64,000 nucleotides of DNA, from NCBI GenBank assembly GCA_034926865.1, contig JAYFQP010000009.1, positions 57,919 to 121,918 on the forward strand, in the 5' to 3' direction. This DNA is from RGIG1902 sp034926865. Lineage in GTDB: Bacteria; Bacillota; Clostridia; Oscillospirales; Butyricicoccaceae. The position numbers and the translations under genes were made by a program. Numbering within the stretch: position 1 is the stretch's first letter; each line of letters begins with the position of its first letter. The notes beneath the pieces are model-generated. The model was not told where the DNA came from. It did no database searches and saw nothing but the letters and a program-made list of their open reading frames with translations. Below, piece after piece: positions 40,030-47,737 of the stretch.

Positions 40030-43000
40030 GTGTACTTAAAATCCATCGAGATACAAGGCTTCAAGTCCTTTCCCGATAAAACTGTCCTTACATTCAGTGA
40101 CGGCATAACAGCCGTAGTAGGGCCAAACGGCAGCGGAAAATCAAATATAGCCGACGCCATACGGTGGGTTTTGGGTGAACAGTCCGCAAAGACGCTCAGA
40201 GGCGGCAAGATGGAGGACGTAATATTCGGAGGCACAAAGCGCAGAAGCCCTATGGGTTTCTGCGAGGTCTCGATAACTATTGACAACAGTGATGGAGCCG
40301 TACCGCTTGAATATACAGATGTAACCGTCACAAGACGGTATTACCGTTCGGGAGAAAGTGATTTTTTCATAAACAGGCGCTCGGCGCGGCTTAAAGATGT
40401 GCGTGAGCTTTTCATGGATACCGGCTTGGGAAGAGACGGATATTCGATGATAGGCCAGGGCAGGATAGACGAGATACTCTCTGTCAGGAGTGAAGACCGA
40501 AGGGAGATATTCGAGGAGGCAGCTGGTATAAGCAAGGTTCGTCTCCGCAAGGAGGAGAGCGGCAAAAAACTTGATCAAGCCGAGGAGAACCTTGTAAGGA
40601 TACGAGATATAATTACAGAGCTTGAATTGAGAGTAGATCCGCTGAAAAAACAGGCGGAAAAGGCAAAGAAATTTCTGATGTACAGAGATGAGCTTCGTTC
40701 CCTTGAGGTTTCATCCGCCGTTGACAGCCTTGAAAGGTTGGACGGTCTTATAAAGATAGCAGATATAGATCTTGATAATGCCGAAAGGCTGCTTTCCGCC
40801 AGAAAGAGCGAGCTTGAGCTTTTATATGAAAAAAGCTCTAAGTATTCTGAGAATATAGGCGAAAAGGATGTTTTGATAGAGGCCGCAAGAGGCGCCCTCG
40901 ACAAAGCGAAAGCGGAGGCTGCTGAAGTTTCTTCTGAGAAAGCTGTGACCGGGGCCAATATAAAGAATGCATATGATAATCTTGCCATGCGTTTGCGTGA
41001 GGCCGATGCACAGTCTCTTAAAAGTGAGGAGCTTTCTTCTCAGATTAACGGGAAAAAAGAGAGGCTTTCTCAAGTAGAAAGCTTGCTTGAAAAAAATACC
41101 GGGCTTTTGAGTGAACTACAGGAAGAAATCGAGCAGTCCAGCAGGCAGACTGAGGACAGAAGCCGTAGGCTTGAGGGCCTTAAGGCCTCCCACACCATGC
41201 TCAGGGAGCGTGAGCGGAGCAAGCTGTCGGAAGTGATGTCGCTTAACGCGGCCTTGGCTGAGATGGATGGAAGAGCCGAGAATATATTCTGGGAACAGAA
41301 AGACGCGGGAGAAAAGCTGAATCGCCAGACGGAGCTTTTGGAAGAAATAGAGGGCAGGCTTTCAGCGGCTATGAGTGAGCGAGACAGCTCAGTCAACACC
41401 ATCAAGGGCTTCGAGCTTATGCAGCGGGTGCGCGAGGAGAAAAGCCGCAAGACCGCAGAGGCCTATGATTTTCTTTTGAGAGAGAAAAACGCAAAGACAG
41501 ACAGGCTTTCTATGCTTAGAACGATGGAACGCGAATATGAAGGCTTTTCGTTTGCGGTTAAAAAGATTATGCAGGCCGGGAAGGGCCTTTCGGGTATACA
41601 TGGCCCCCTTTCGGCGTTGATAAAGACTGAGGATACATATTCCCCGGCCATAGAGACTGCCCTCGGCTCAGCTATGCAGAACGTTGTGGTGGATGATGAG
41701 AACTCCGCCAAGGCCGCCATAGGCTATCTTAAATCAAACAATCTTGGCAGGGCAACATTCCTGCCCATGACCTCCGTAAAGCCTAGATGGGCAGGCAGAA
41801 AAGCCCTTGAAGGGGAGCGCGGCTTTTGCGGCTACGGCGATGGGCTTGTGGAGTGCGAAGGAAGATACCGCGACATAGTTTCGAGCTTTCTCGGAACTAC
41901 TGCGGTAGTCGATAATATCGACAGCGCCATAGCTATGGGCAAGAAGTATAAATATGCTTTCAGGATAGTAACGCTTGATGGCCAGCTTGTTAATGCAGGC
42001 GGCGCAATGACAGGCGGAAGCATGGCAAAGAGCGCCGGTGTTCTTACAAGGGCAAACGAGGCGGATCGCCTTGAGATAGAGCTACGGGATATTGAGCTTG
42101 AGCTGTCACAGAGGGCTGAGGCTAAGGAAAAGGCTGCAAGAGAGCTTGCTGCCCTTACCTACAGCCAGAAAACGGCAGCTGATGAGCTTAGAAGGGCAGA
42201 GGAGCAGATAGCCCTTGTAAATGCCGAGAAAAGCAGGGAAGCAGCTCTTGCCGAAAGCCTCCAGCAGGGTATCGCGCGCCTTAAGCGTGAACATGAAGAA
42301 TATGAGGGAAGAAAAGCTGTACATAAGGAGAAGATAAAAGTACTTGAGGCTGAAGCAGAAGAAATCACTCAAAAGTCCGAAGAGCTTACCCTGCAGATAG
42401 ATGAGCTTTCAAAGGGAGCGGAGGAAGACAGCGGAAAAGCAGGAGCGATAGAAGAAAAGATGTCTTCTCTTAAGCTTGAGATAAATTCGCTTCAGGCTGA
42501 GATAACCGCGCTTGTGGATTCCGTGACGATGATAGAGCGCCTTATGACTGCAGCTTCGGGAGAAACAGCCGAAAAGCAGGCAGAGGCTGAGAAGGTAAGG
42601 CTTGAAATAGCCTCTCTTGAAGCCCTTGTGGCGTTGAGCGAAAAGAAGATCGAGTCCTGCGAGCAGCGGCGCAAGGAGGCTGAGGGCCGCATAAGCGAGC
42701 TTATGGCACAGCGTCTGGCCTTAGAGGGTGAAAAAAGCCGTAATGATCGTGATATTCAGACCAAAAACGGAGAAATAATAAATCAGGAAAGGCTGCGCCT
42801 AAGCCTTGAAAATAAGAAAGGCCAGCTTGAACAGGAACGCAAGGCCGTGCTGGACAGGCTTTGGGAGGCGTATGAGCTGACGAGAACGACGGCTCGCGAA
42901 ATCTATCAGAAGCCTCAGGATCCTCAGGGCTGTGCAAAGCGCATATCTGAGCTTAAGGGCTCGATAAAAGTTCTGGGCAGCGTTAACCTTGACTCAATCG

Positions 43001-43599
43001 ATGAATTTGAGGAGGTAAATACCCGCTATACCTTTATGGCGGCTCAGCGGGATGACCTAGAAAAGGCAAAAGCCGATCTTAGCGAGATAATAGAAAAGCT
43101 GACTGAAAGCATGGAGGACACATTTATCCAAAGCTTCAAGCAGATAAATGAATCGTTTTCAAAAACATTTACCGATATTTTTGGCGGAGGAACGGCGTAT
43201 CTGAGGCTTGAGGATGAGAAGAATATCCTTGAGTGCGGAATAGAGATAAATGTCGAGCTTCCCGGAAAAGGAGTCAGGGCAATATCCCTTCTTTCGGGAG
43301 GAGAAAAAGCTTTTGTTGCTATCGCTCTTTATTTTGCTATAATAAAGGTCAGCCCCACTCCGTTCTGTGTTCTTGACGAGATAGACGCCGCGCTGGATGA
43401 TGTCAATGTAACAAGGTTCGTCGAGTATATGCGCTCTCTTTGCCAAGGGACTCAGTTCATAGTTATAACTCACCGCAGGGGAACTATGGAGGGCAGCGAT
43501 ATTCTGTATGGGGCAACTATGCAGGAGTACGGAGTTACAAAGCTTTTGAAGCTTGATATAAACGAGGTTGAAAGCAGGCTTAATATCAAGCTTAGCTGA
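40030..43599 (+). CDS. smc: Chromosome segregation SMC ATPase
   Basis: A 1,189-residue SMC protein, normal length for Firmicutes. The GTG at 40030, five bases after AGAGGTG, gives the canonical V-Y-L-K-S-I-E-I-Q-G-F-K-S-F; a TTG 18 bases upstream is less likely. The Walker A is G-P-N-G-S-G-K-S-N (about 32-40), followed by long coiled coils (about 170-500 and 660-1010), a hinge (about 515-640, G-P-L-S-A-L-I and G-G-A-M-T-G-G-S), the signature L-S-G-G-E-K-A and Walker B V-L-D-E-I-D-A-A-L-D-D. It condenses and segregates chromosomes with ScpAB. Confidence 0.97.
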   Translation: MYLKSIEIQGFKSFPDKTVLTFSDGITAVVGPNGSGKSNIADAIRWVLGEQSAKTLRGGKMEDVIFGGTKRRSPMGFCEVSITIDNSDGAVPLEYTDVTVTRRYYRSGESDFFINRRSARLKDVRELFMDTGLGRDGYSMIGQGRIDEILSVRSEDRREIFEEAAGISKVRLRKEESGKKLDQAEENLVRIRDIITELELRVDPLKKQAEKAKKFLMYRDELRSLEVSSAVDSLERLDGLIKIADIDLDNAERLLSARKSELELLYEKSSKYSENIGEKDVLIEAARGALDKAKAEAAEVSSEKAVTGANIKNAYDNLAMRLREADAQSLKSEELSSQINGKKERLSQVESLLEKNTGLLSELQEEIEQSSRQTEDRSRRLEGLKASHTMLRERERSKLSEVMSLNAALAEMDGRAENIFWEQKDAGEKLNRQTELLEEIEGRLSAAMSERDSSVNTIKGFELMQRVREEKSRKTAEAYDFLLREKNAKTDRLSMLRTMEREYEGFSFAVKKIMQAGKGLSGIHGPLSALIKTEDTYSPAIETALGSAMQNVVVDDENSAKAAIGYLKSNNLGRATFLPMTSVKPRWAGRKALEGERGFCGYGDGLVECEGRYRDIVSSFLGTTAVVDNIDSAIAMGKKYKYAFRIVTLDGQLVNAGGAMTGGSMAKSAGVLTRANEADRLEIELRDIELELSQRAEAKEKAARELAALTYSQKTAADELRRAEEQIALVNAEKSREAALAESLQQGIARLKREHEEYEGRKAVHKEKIKVLEAEAEEITQKSEELTLQIDELSKGAEEDSGKAGAIEEKMSSLKLEINSLQAEITALVDSVTMIERLMTAASGETAEKQAEAEKVRLEIASLEALVALSEKKIESCEQRRKEAEGRISELMAQRLALEGEKSRNDRDIQTKNGEIINQERLRLSLENKKGQLEQERKAVLDRLWEAYELTRTTAREIYQKPQDPQGCAKRISELKGSIKVLGSVNLDSIDEFEEVNTRYTFMAAQRDDLEKAKADLSEIIEKLTESMEDTFIQSFKQINESFSKTFTDIFGGGTAYLRLEDEKNILECGIEINVELPGKGVRAISLLSGGEKAFVAIALYFAIIKVSPTPFCVLDEIDAALDDVNVTRFVEYMRSLCQGTQFIVITHRRGTMEGSDILYGATMQEYGVTKLLKLDINEVESRLNIKLS

Positions 43600-43619
43600 T
43601 TTGAAAGGATGAAAACCAC

Positions 43620-44525
43620 ATGGGCTTTTTTGATAAAATACGCGAGGGCCTCAGAAAGACCAAAGAGTCGGCCCAGAACAATGTCAATGCGGTTCTGGCT
43701 ACCTTCAGAAAGGTAGATGAGGAAATGCTCTCCGAACTGGAGGACAGCCTCATTCTGGCCGATATAGGCGCAGGGCTTGCCTCCGAGACCGTTGACGAGC
43801 TGCGAGAAAGGGCGAAGCTAAAAAGCATTCAGGATCAGGATGGAATAAGAAATGAGCTTTGCAATATTCTCTGCGAGCGAATGAAAAAAAATGACGGCTT
43901 AAAGCTTGAGACCAAACCATCCGTAATACTAGTAGTAGGAGTAAACGGGGTCGGAAAGACCACCAGCATTGGCAAGCTTGGGCAAAAGCTGACAGGCGAG
44001 GGCAAAAAGGTGCTTTTTGCAGCCGCTGATACCTTCAGAGCCGCCGCGGCCGACCAGCTGGCCATATGGGCCGAAAGATGCGGGGCTGACATAGTGCGTC
44101 ATGGCGAGGGGGCCGACCCGTCGGCAGTTATCTTTGACGCCGTATCAGCTGCAAAGGCAAGGGGAGTTGACGTAGTCATCTGCGATACCGCCGGACGTCT
44201 TCATAACAAAAAGAATCTTATGAACGAGCTTTCAAAGATGAACAGGGTTATAGACAGGGAGCTTCCCGGGGCTTCGAAGGAGACGCTGCTTGTAATCGAC
44301 GCCACTACGGGCCAAAACGGCATCATGCAGGCCGAGAGCTTCAACGAGGTTTGCGCGCTTTCGGGTATAATACTGACAAAGCTTGACGGAACCGCAAAGG
44401 GCGGCATAGTCATCAACATATCAAATAAGCTCGGCGTGCCCGTCAAGTTCGTCGGCGTGGGCGAAAAAGCCTCCGATCTTCTTGAGTTTGAGCCCGATGA
44501 GTTTGTAAAAGCGTTTTTTGAATAG
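43620..44525 (+). CDS. ftsY: Signal recognition particle receptor FtsY
   Basis: A 301-residue SRP GTPase that docks SRP-ribosome complexes at the membrane. N domain (about 1-95), then G domain with G-V-N-G-V-G-K-T-T (G1), D-T-F-R-A-A-A (G2), D-T-A-G-R (G3), T-K-L-D-G-T-A-K-G-G (G4), and a C-terminal F-V-G-V-G-E-K. No long acidic A domain, as usual in Firmicutes. It starts 20 bases after smc behind GAAAGGATG. Confidence 0.97.
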   Translation: MGFFDKIREGLRKTKESAQNNVNAVLATFRKVDEEMLSELEDSLILADIGAGLASETVDELRERAKLKSIQDQDGIRNELCNILCERMKKNDGLKLETKPSVILVVGVNGVGKTTSIGKLGQKLTGEGKKVLFAAADTFRAAAADQLAIWAERCGADIVRHGEGADPSAVIFDAVSAAKARGVDVVICDTAGRLHNKKNLMNELSKMNRVIDRELPGASKETLLVIDATTGQNGIMQAESFNEVCALSGIILTKLDGTAKGGIVINISNKLGVPVKFVGVGEKASDLLEFEPDEFVKAFFE

Positions 44526-44537
44526 GAGATATAATCA

Positions 44538-45263
44538 ATGAGATATGACGGCAGAGAAAACGGCCAGATAAGGCCTGTTAAGATAACGACGGGGTATATA
44601 GAGTACCCCGAGGGTTCAGTTTTGATCGAGTGCGGCAAGACTAAGGTCATATGCAATGCAACGATAGAGGAGAGGGTTCCTCCGTTTTTAAAGGATACGG
44701 GAAAGGGCTGGATAACGGCCGAGTATTCGATGCTTCCGAGAGCTACACAGGACAGAACGCCGAGAGATATCGGAAAGCTCAAGCTTTCCGGAAGAAGCGC
44801 CGAAATACAGCGCCTTATCGGCAGAGCGCTTCGCTCTGTGGTAGATCTGAACGCTCTCGGAGAGAGAACCATTACTATTGACTGCGACGTCATACAGGCT
44901 GACGGAGGCACTCGCTGTGCCTCGATAACAGGCGGGTTTTGTGCTCTGGTGCTGGCGCTTTGGGGCCTTAAGAAGTCAGGAGCCATAAGAAAGCTTCCTC
45001 TGCGCTCTTATGTGGCCGCAATAAGCGTGGGCATCGTCGGCGGAACGCCCATGTGTGATCTTTGCTATGTGGAAGACAGCGGGGGCGAGGTCGATTTCAA
45101 CTTTGTAATGGATGACAAGGGAAACATCATAGAGCTTCAGGGAACAGGTGAGGAGCGGCCGTTTTCTAAAGCGGAACTCGACAGCATGTATCTCATGGCC
45201 AAAAGCGGCATAGACAGCCTCGTAGAGGCCCAGAGAAATGCCATAGGCGATTTGATGAGGTAA
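44538..45263 (+). CDS. rph: Ribonuclease PH
   Basis: A 241-residue phosphorolytic 3'-to-5' exonuclease trimming tRNA 3' ends. It starts M-R-Y-D-G-R and has G-S-V-L-I-E-C-G-K-T-K-V-I-C, R-D-I-G-K-L-K-L-S-G-R-S-A-E-I-Q-R-L-I-G-R-A-L-R and D-C-D-V-I-Q-A-D-G-G-T-R. Twelve bases after ftsY, behind TAGGAGAT. Confidence 0.97.
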   Translation: MRYDGRENGQIRPVKITTGYIEYPEGSVLIECGKTKVICNATIEERVPPFLKDTGKGWITAEYSMLPRATQDRTPRDIGKLKLSGRSAEIQRLIGRALRSVVDLNALGERTITIDCDVIQADGGTRCASITGGFCALVLALWGLKKSGAIRKLPLRSYVAAISVGIVGGTPMCDLCYVEDSGGEVDFNFVMDDKGNIIELQGTGEERPFSKAELDSMYLMAKSGIDSLVEAQRNAIGDLMR

Positions 45264-45267
45264 TTGC

Positions 45268-45861
45268 ATGAAGTTTGTCCTTGCCAGCAATAATAAAAAA
45301 AAGCTTAAGGAAATGGCTGAGATACTTGAGCAAGAGGGCTGCTCGGTAGTCCCAATGGGAGAGATGGGCTTTGACAGCGATCCCGAGGAGACCGGCTCGA
45401 CATTCGAGGAAAATGCTCTTATAAAAGCAAAAGCCGCTATGGCTAAGTGCGCTCTGCCCTGCATAGCTGACGATTCCGGGCTGGAGGTAGATGCTCTCGG
45501 CGGAGCCCCGGGTATAAGGTCGGCGAGATACTGTGAGGGGTCGGACCTTGAGCGGACGCTTTTTCTTCTTGAGAATATGAAGGGCGTTGAAAACAGGCGT
45601 GCGCGATTCGTCTCGGCGGTGGCCTGCGCTTTTCCTGATGGCAGTGAGCTGGTCGTGAGGGGCGAATGCCCGGGCGAGATACTTGGGCAGCTTAAAGGCG
45701 AGGGCGGCTTTGGGTATGACCCGGTGTTCTACATCCCATCCGAGGGTTGCACGTATGCCCAGATGAATAAGGAAAGAAAAAACAAAATATCACACAGAGC
45801 AAAGGCTATGGAAAGCTTCTGCAGGGAGCTTAGAAATAAACGGAATGAGGAAAAAAGATGA
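45268..45861 (+). CDS. rdgB: XTP/dITP pyrophosphatase (RdgB/HAM1)
   Basis: A 197-residue house-cleaning enzyme removing dITP/XTP. It has F-V-L-A-S-N-N-K-K-K-L-K-E near the N-terminus, E-T-G-S-T-F-E-E-N-A, C-I-A-D-D-S-G-L-E-V-D-A-L (about 68-80), P-G-I-R-S-A-R-Y and G-F-G-Y-D-P-V-F. Its last bases overlap the yhbY start (ATGA). Confidence 0.96.
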   Translation: MKFVLASNNKKKLKEMAEILEQEGCSVVPMGEMGFDSDPEETGSTFEENALIKAKAAMAKCALPCIADDSGLEVDALGGAPGIRSARYCEGSDLERTLFLLENMKGVENRRARFVSAVACAFPDGSELVVRGECPGEILGQLKGEGGFGYDPVFYIPSEGCTYAQMNKERKNKISHRAKAMESFCRELRNKRNEEKR

Positions 45862-46154
45862 TAACTAGCAAGCAGAGGGCCTTTCTAAGATCAAAGGCCA
45901 ATAACCTTGATGCCATTTTTCAGATAGGGAAGGGCGGCATAAACGACAACCTTATAAGCCAGCTCGGAGATGCGCTGGAGGCAAGGGAGCTTATAAAGAT
46001 AAAGGTGCTCGAAAGCGCGCTTTTAGGCGCCAGAGAGGCATCATTGGCAATTTGTGAGGCACTTGGTGCGGAGCCTGTTCAGTGCATCGGGACAAAGCTT
46101 GTCATCTACAGGCCAAACTCAAAAAAGCCTGTGATTATTCTTCCCAAAGAATGA
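45858..46154 (+). CDS. yhbY: YhbY/CRM-domain RNA-binding protein
   Basis: A 98-residue protein. It begins with K-Q-R-A-F-L-R-S-K-A-N-N-L, has the CRM G-K-G-G-I-N-D-N-L loop (about 26-34) and ends in G-T-K-L-V-I-Y-R-P. CRM-domain proteins associate with pre-50S ribosomes. It overlaps both rdgB and nadD by four bases. Confidence 0.94.
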   Translation: MITSKQRAFLRSKANNLDAIFQIGKGGINDNLISQLGDALEARELIKIKVLESALLGAREASLAICEALGAEPVQCIGTKLVIYRPNSKKPVIILPKE

Positions 46155-46756
46155 GCACAAAAAGGATAGGTATTTTTGGCGGGACATTCAACCCGCCCCA
46201 TATCGGCCATATCGCAGCCGCAAGGGCATGTGTCGAGCGGTTGGGGCTGAATTTGCTTCTGATGATACCAACCAATATTCCGCCGCATAAAAAGCTGCCT
46301 GAGGGAGCCGCAAGCCCTCGTCAGCGCTATGAAATGACAGAGATTGCGGCATCGATGATCCCTATGGCAAAGGCCTGCGATATTGAAATAAACCGCATCG
46401 GGCCTAGTTATACCGCTGACACAGTGGAGCAGCTAAAGGGAATGTACCCCGAAAGCTGCCTTTGGCTTGTTGTTGGAACAGATATGCTCTCTTCCTTTGA
46501 GAGGTGGCGCCAACCTGAAAAGATAGCCTCGTTCTGCCGTCTTGCGGCCGTTGCGAGAAGCGAGGGAGATATCGAGATTATCGATCACAAGGCAAGAGAG
46601 CTCAGAAAAAGCCTTGGGGCGCATGTTGATATAGTTCACAATACCGCTGTTGAAGGAAGCTCCACAGAGTTCCGTATGGGCGGAAGAGAAGAGCTTGTTC
46701 CCTCGGAGATACGCAGATATATTAGAAAGAACGGTCTTTACAGTGGACGAATTTGA
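46151..46756 (+). CDS. nadD: Nicotinate-nucleotide adenylyltransferase
   Basis: A 201-residue NAD-synthesis enzyme. The ATG at 46151 overlaps the yhbY stop (ATGA). Motifs G-I-F-G-G-T-F-N-P-P-H-I-G-H (about 6-19), the I-P-T-N-I-P-P-H-K loop and C-terminal S-S-T-E-F-R are all present. The family's S-S-T-x-I-R motif has Phe in place of Ile. Confidence 0.95.
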   Translation: MSTKRIGIFGGTFNPPHIGHIAAARACVERLGLNLLLMIPTNIPPHKKLPEGAASPRQRYEMTEIAASMIPMAKACDIEINRIGPSYTADTVEQLKGMYPESCLWLVVGTDMLSSFERWRQPEKIASFCRLAAVARSEGDIEIIDHKARELRKSLGAHVDIVHNTAVEGSSTEFRMGGREELVPSEIRRYIRKNGLYSGRI

Positions 46757-47705
46757 CAAAGAGTACGAAAGACTGCGCGCAGAGATAAGGCCTTACCTTA
46801 CCGAGAAACGCTATATTCATACCCTTGGCTGCTGTGAGATGGCGCTTTCTCTTGCGTACAGATGGGGTGAGAATCGCCAAAGCGCCATGCGGGCCGCCAT
46901 GCTGCATGACATAACAAAAAAGCTTACAGATGTTGAACAATTGAAATTGTGCGAAAAGTATGGCATAATAAATAAATATAATAAAAACGAGTTTGGCACA
47001 CTCATCCATGCCGATACGGCAGCGGCTGTTGCAAAAGATATTTTCGGCATGCCGGATGATGTGGTAAGGGCTATCGCCCTTCATACGCTGGGTGATGAAG
47101 ATATGACGAGGCTTGATAAAATAATTTATCTTTCTGATGCCATAGAAAAAGGGCGTGATTATCCCGGCGTATCAGATATAAGAGAAATGGCTTTCCGAGA
47201 CCTTGACAGGGCTGTTCAAATGAGCCTTGAAAGCACCCTTTTAAACATCACAGATAAGGGCGGAGAGCCGAATGTGCAGAGCGTAAGGGCCTTGAGTGCC
47301 ATTAAGAAATCCTCAAAAACAAAGGAGAACTATATGAATATGAAACAATTGGAACCTAAAGAGCTGCTTGATGAGATCATCAAAACAGCCGATTCCAAAA
47401 AAGCAAGGGACGTTGTGGCAATCCATGTCACTGAGCAGACAACCCTTGCTGACTACCTTGTCATAATGACAGGAACATCAACCACCCATATCCGCGCTTT
47501 GAGCGATGAGATTGAGCAGAAGCTGAAGAATGATTTCGGAATATATTCTCACCATATTGAGGGTATTACTTCAAATTGGATACTGATGGATTATACGACA
47601 GTTGTCGTGAACATCTTTATGAGCGAGGCAAGAGAGCTTTACGCTCTTGAACGCATGTGGGGAGATTCCCATAAGGTGGATATCAGCAAATTAGTAAGCG
47701 AATAA
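46743..47705 (+). CDS. yqeK: YqeK HD-domain hydrolase fused in frame to RsfS
   Basis: One frame joins two normally separate proteins. The YqeK part (about 1-197 from the GTG at 46743, which overlaps nadD) has H-T-L-G-C, L-H-D-I-T-K-K (the HD pair), H-A-D-T-A-A-A and A-I-A-L-H-T-L-G-D; YqeK enzymes split diadenosine tetraphosphate. The RsfS part (from about 198, about 120 residues) has D-Y-L-V-I-M-T-G-T-S and D-Y-T-T-V-V-V-N-I-F; RsfS binds L14 to silence ribosomes. An intact AAGGAG site at 47322-47327 precedes the ATG at 47334, so free RsfS can still be made. Loss of a stop by mutation or a sequencing indel is the alternative. The YqeK start codon itself is uncertain. Confidence 0.85.
   Translation: MDEFDKEYERLRAEIRPYLTEKRYIHTLGCCEMALSLAYRWGENRQSAMRAAMLHDITKKLTDVEQLKLCEKYGIINKYNKNEFGTLIHADTAAAVAKDIFGMPDDVVRAIALHTLGDEDMTRLDKIIYLSDAIEKGRDYPGVSDIREMAFRDLDRAVQMSLESTLLNITDKGGEPNVQSVRALSAIKKSSKTKENYMNMKQLEPKELLDEIIKTADSKKARDVVAIHVTEQTTLADYLVIMTGTSTTHIRALSDEIEQKLKNDFGIYSHHIEGITSNWILMDYTTVVVNIFMSEARELYALERMWGDSHKVDISKLVSE
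47334..47705 (+). CDS. rsfS: Ribosomal silencing factor RsfS (internal start)
   Basis: An internal ATG at 47334 lies six bases after AAGGAG, the standard place for an independent rsfS start, giving a 123-residue protein of normal length. It lies wholly inside the yqeK fusion frame, so the cell might make both forms. RsfS blocks subunit joining in slow-growing cells. Confidence 0.75.
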   Translation: MNMKQLEPKELLDEIIKTADSKKARDVVAIHVTEQTTLADYLVIMTGTSTTHIRALSDEIEQKLKNDFGIYSHHIEGITSNWILMDYTTVVVNIFMSEARELYALERMWGDSHKVDISKLVSE

Positions 47706-47737
47706 CGATTCTTATCATATAAAGGAAGTAAAGCGTC

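Noticed and set aside
46650..46742. ATG at 46650 as the YqeK start
   Set aside because: It lies deep inside nadD and adds residues foreign to YqeK; the GTG at 46743 fits the length of the family.
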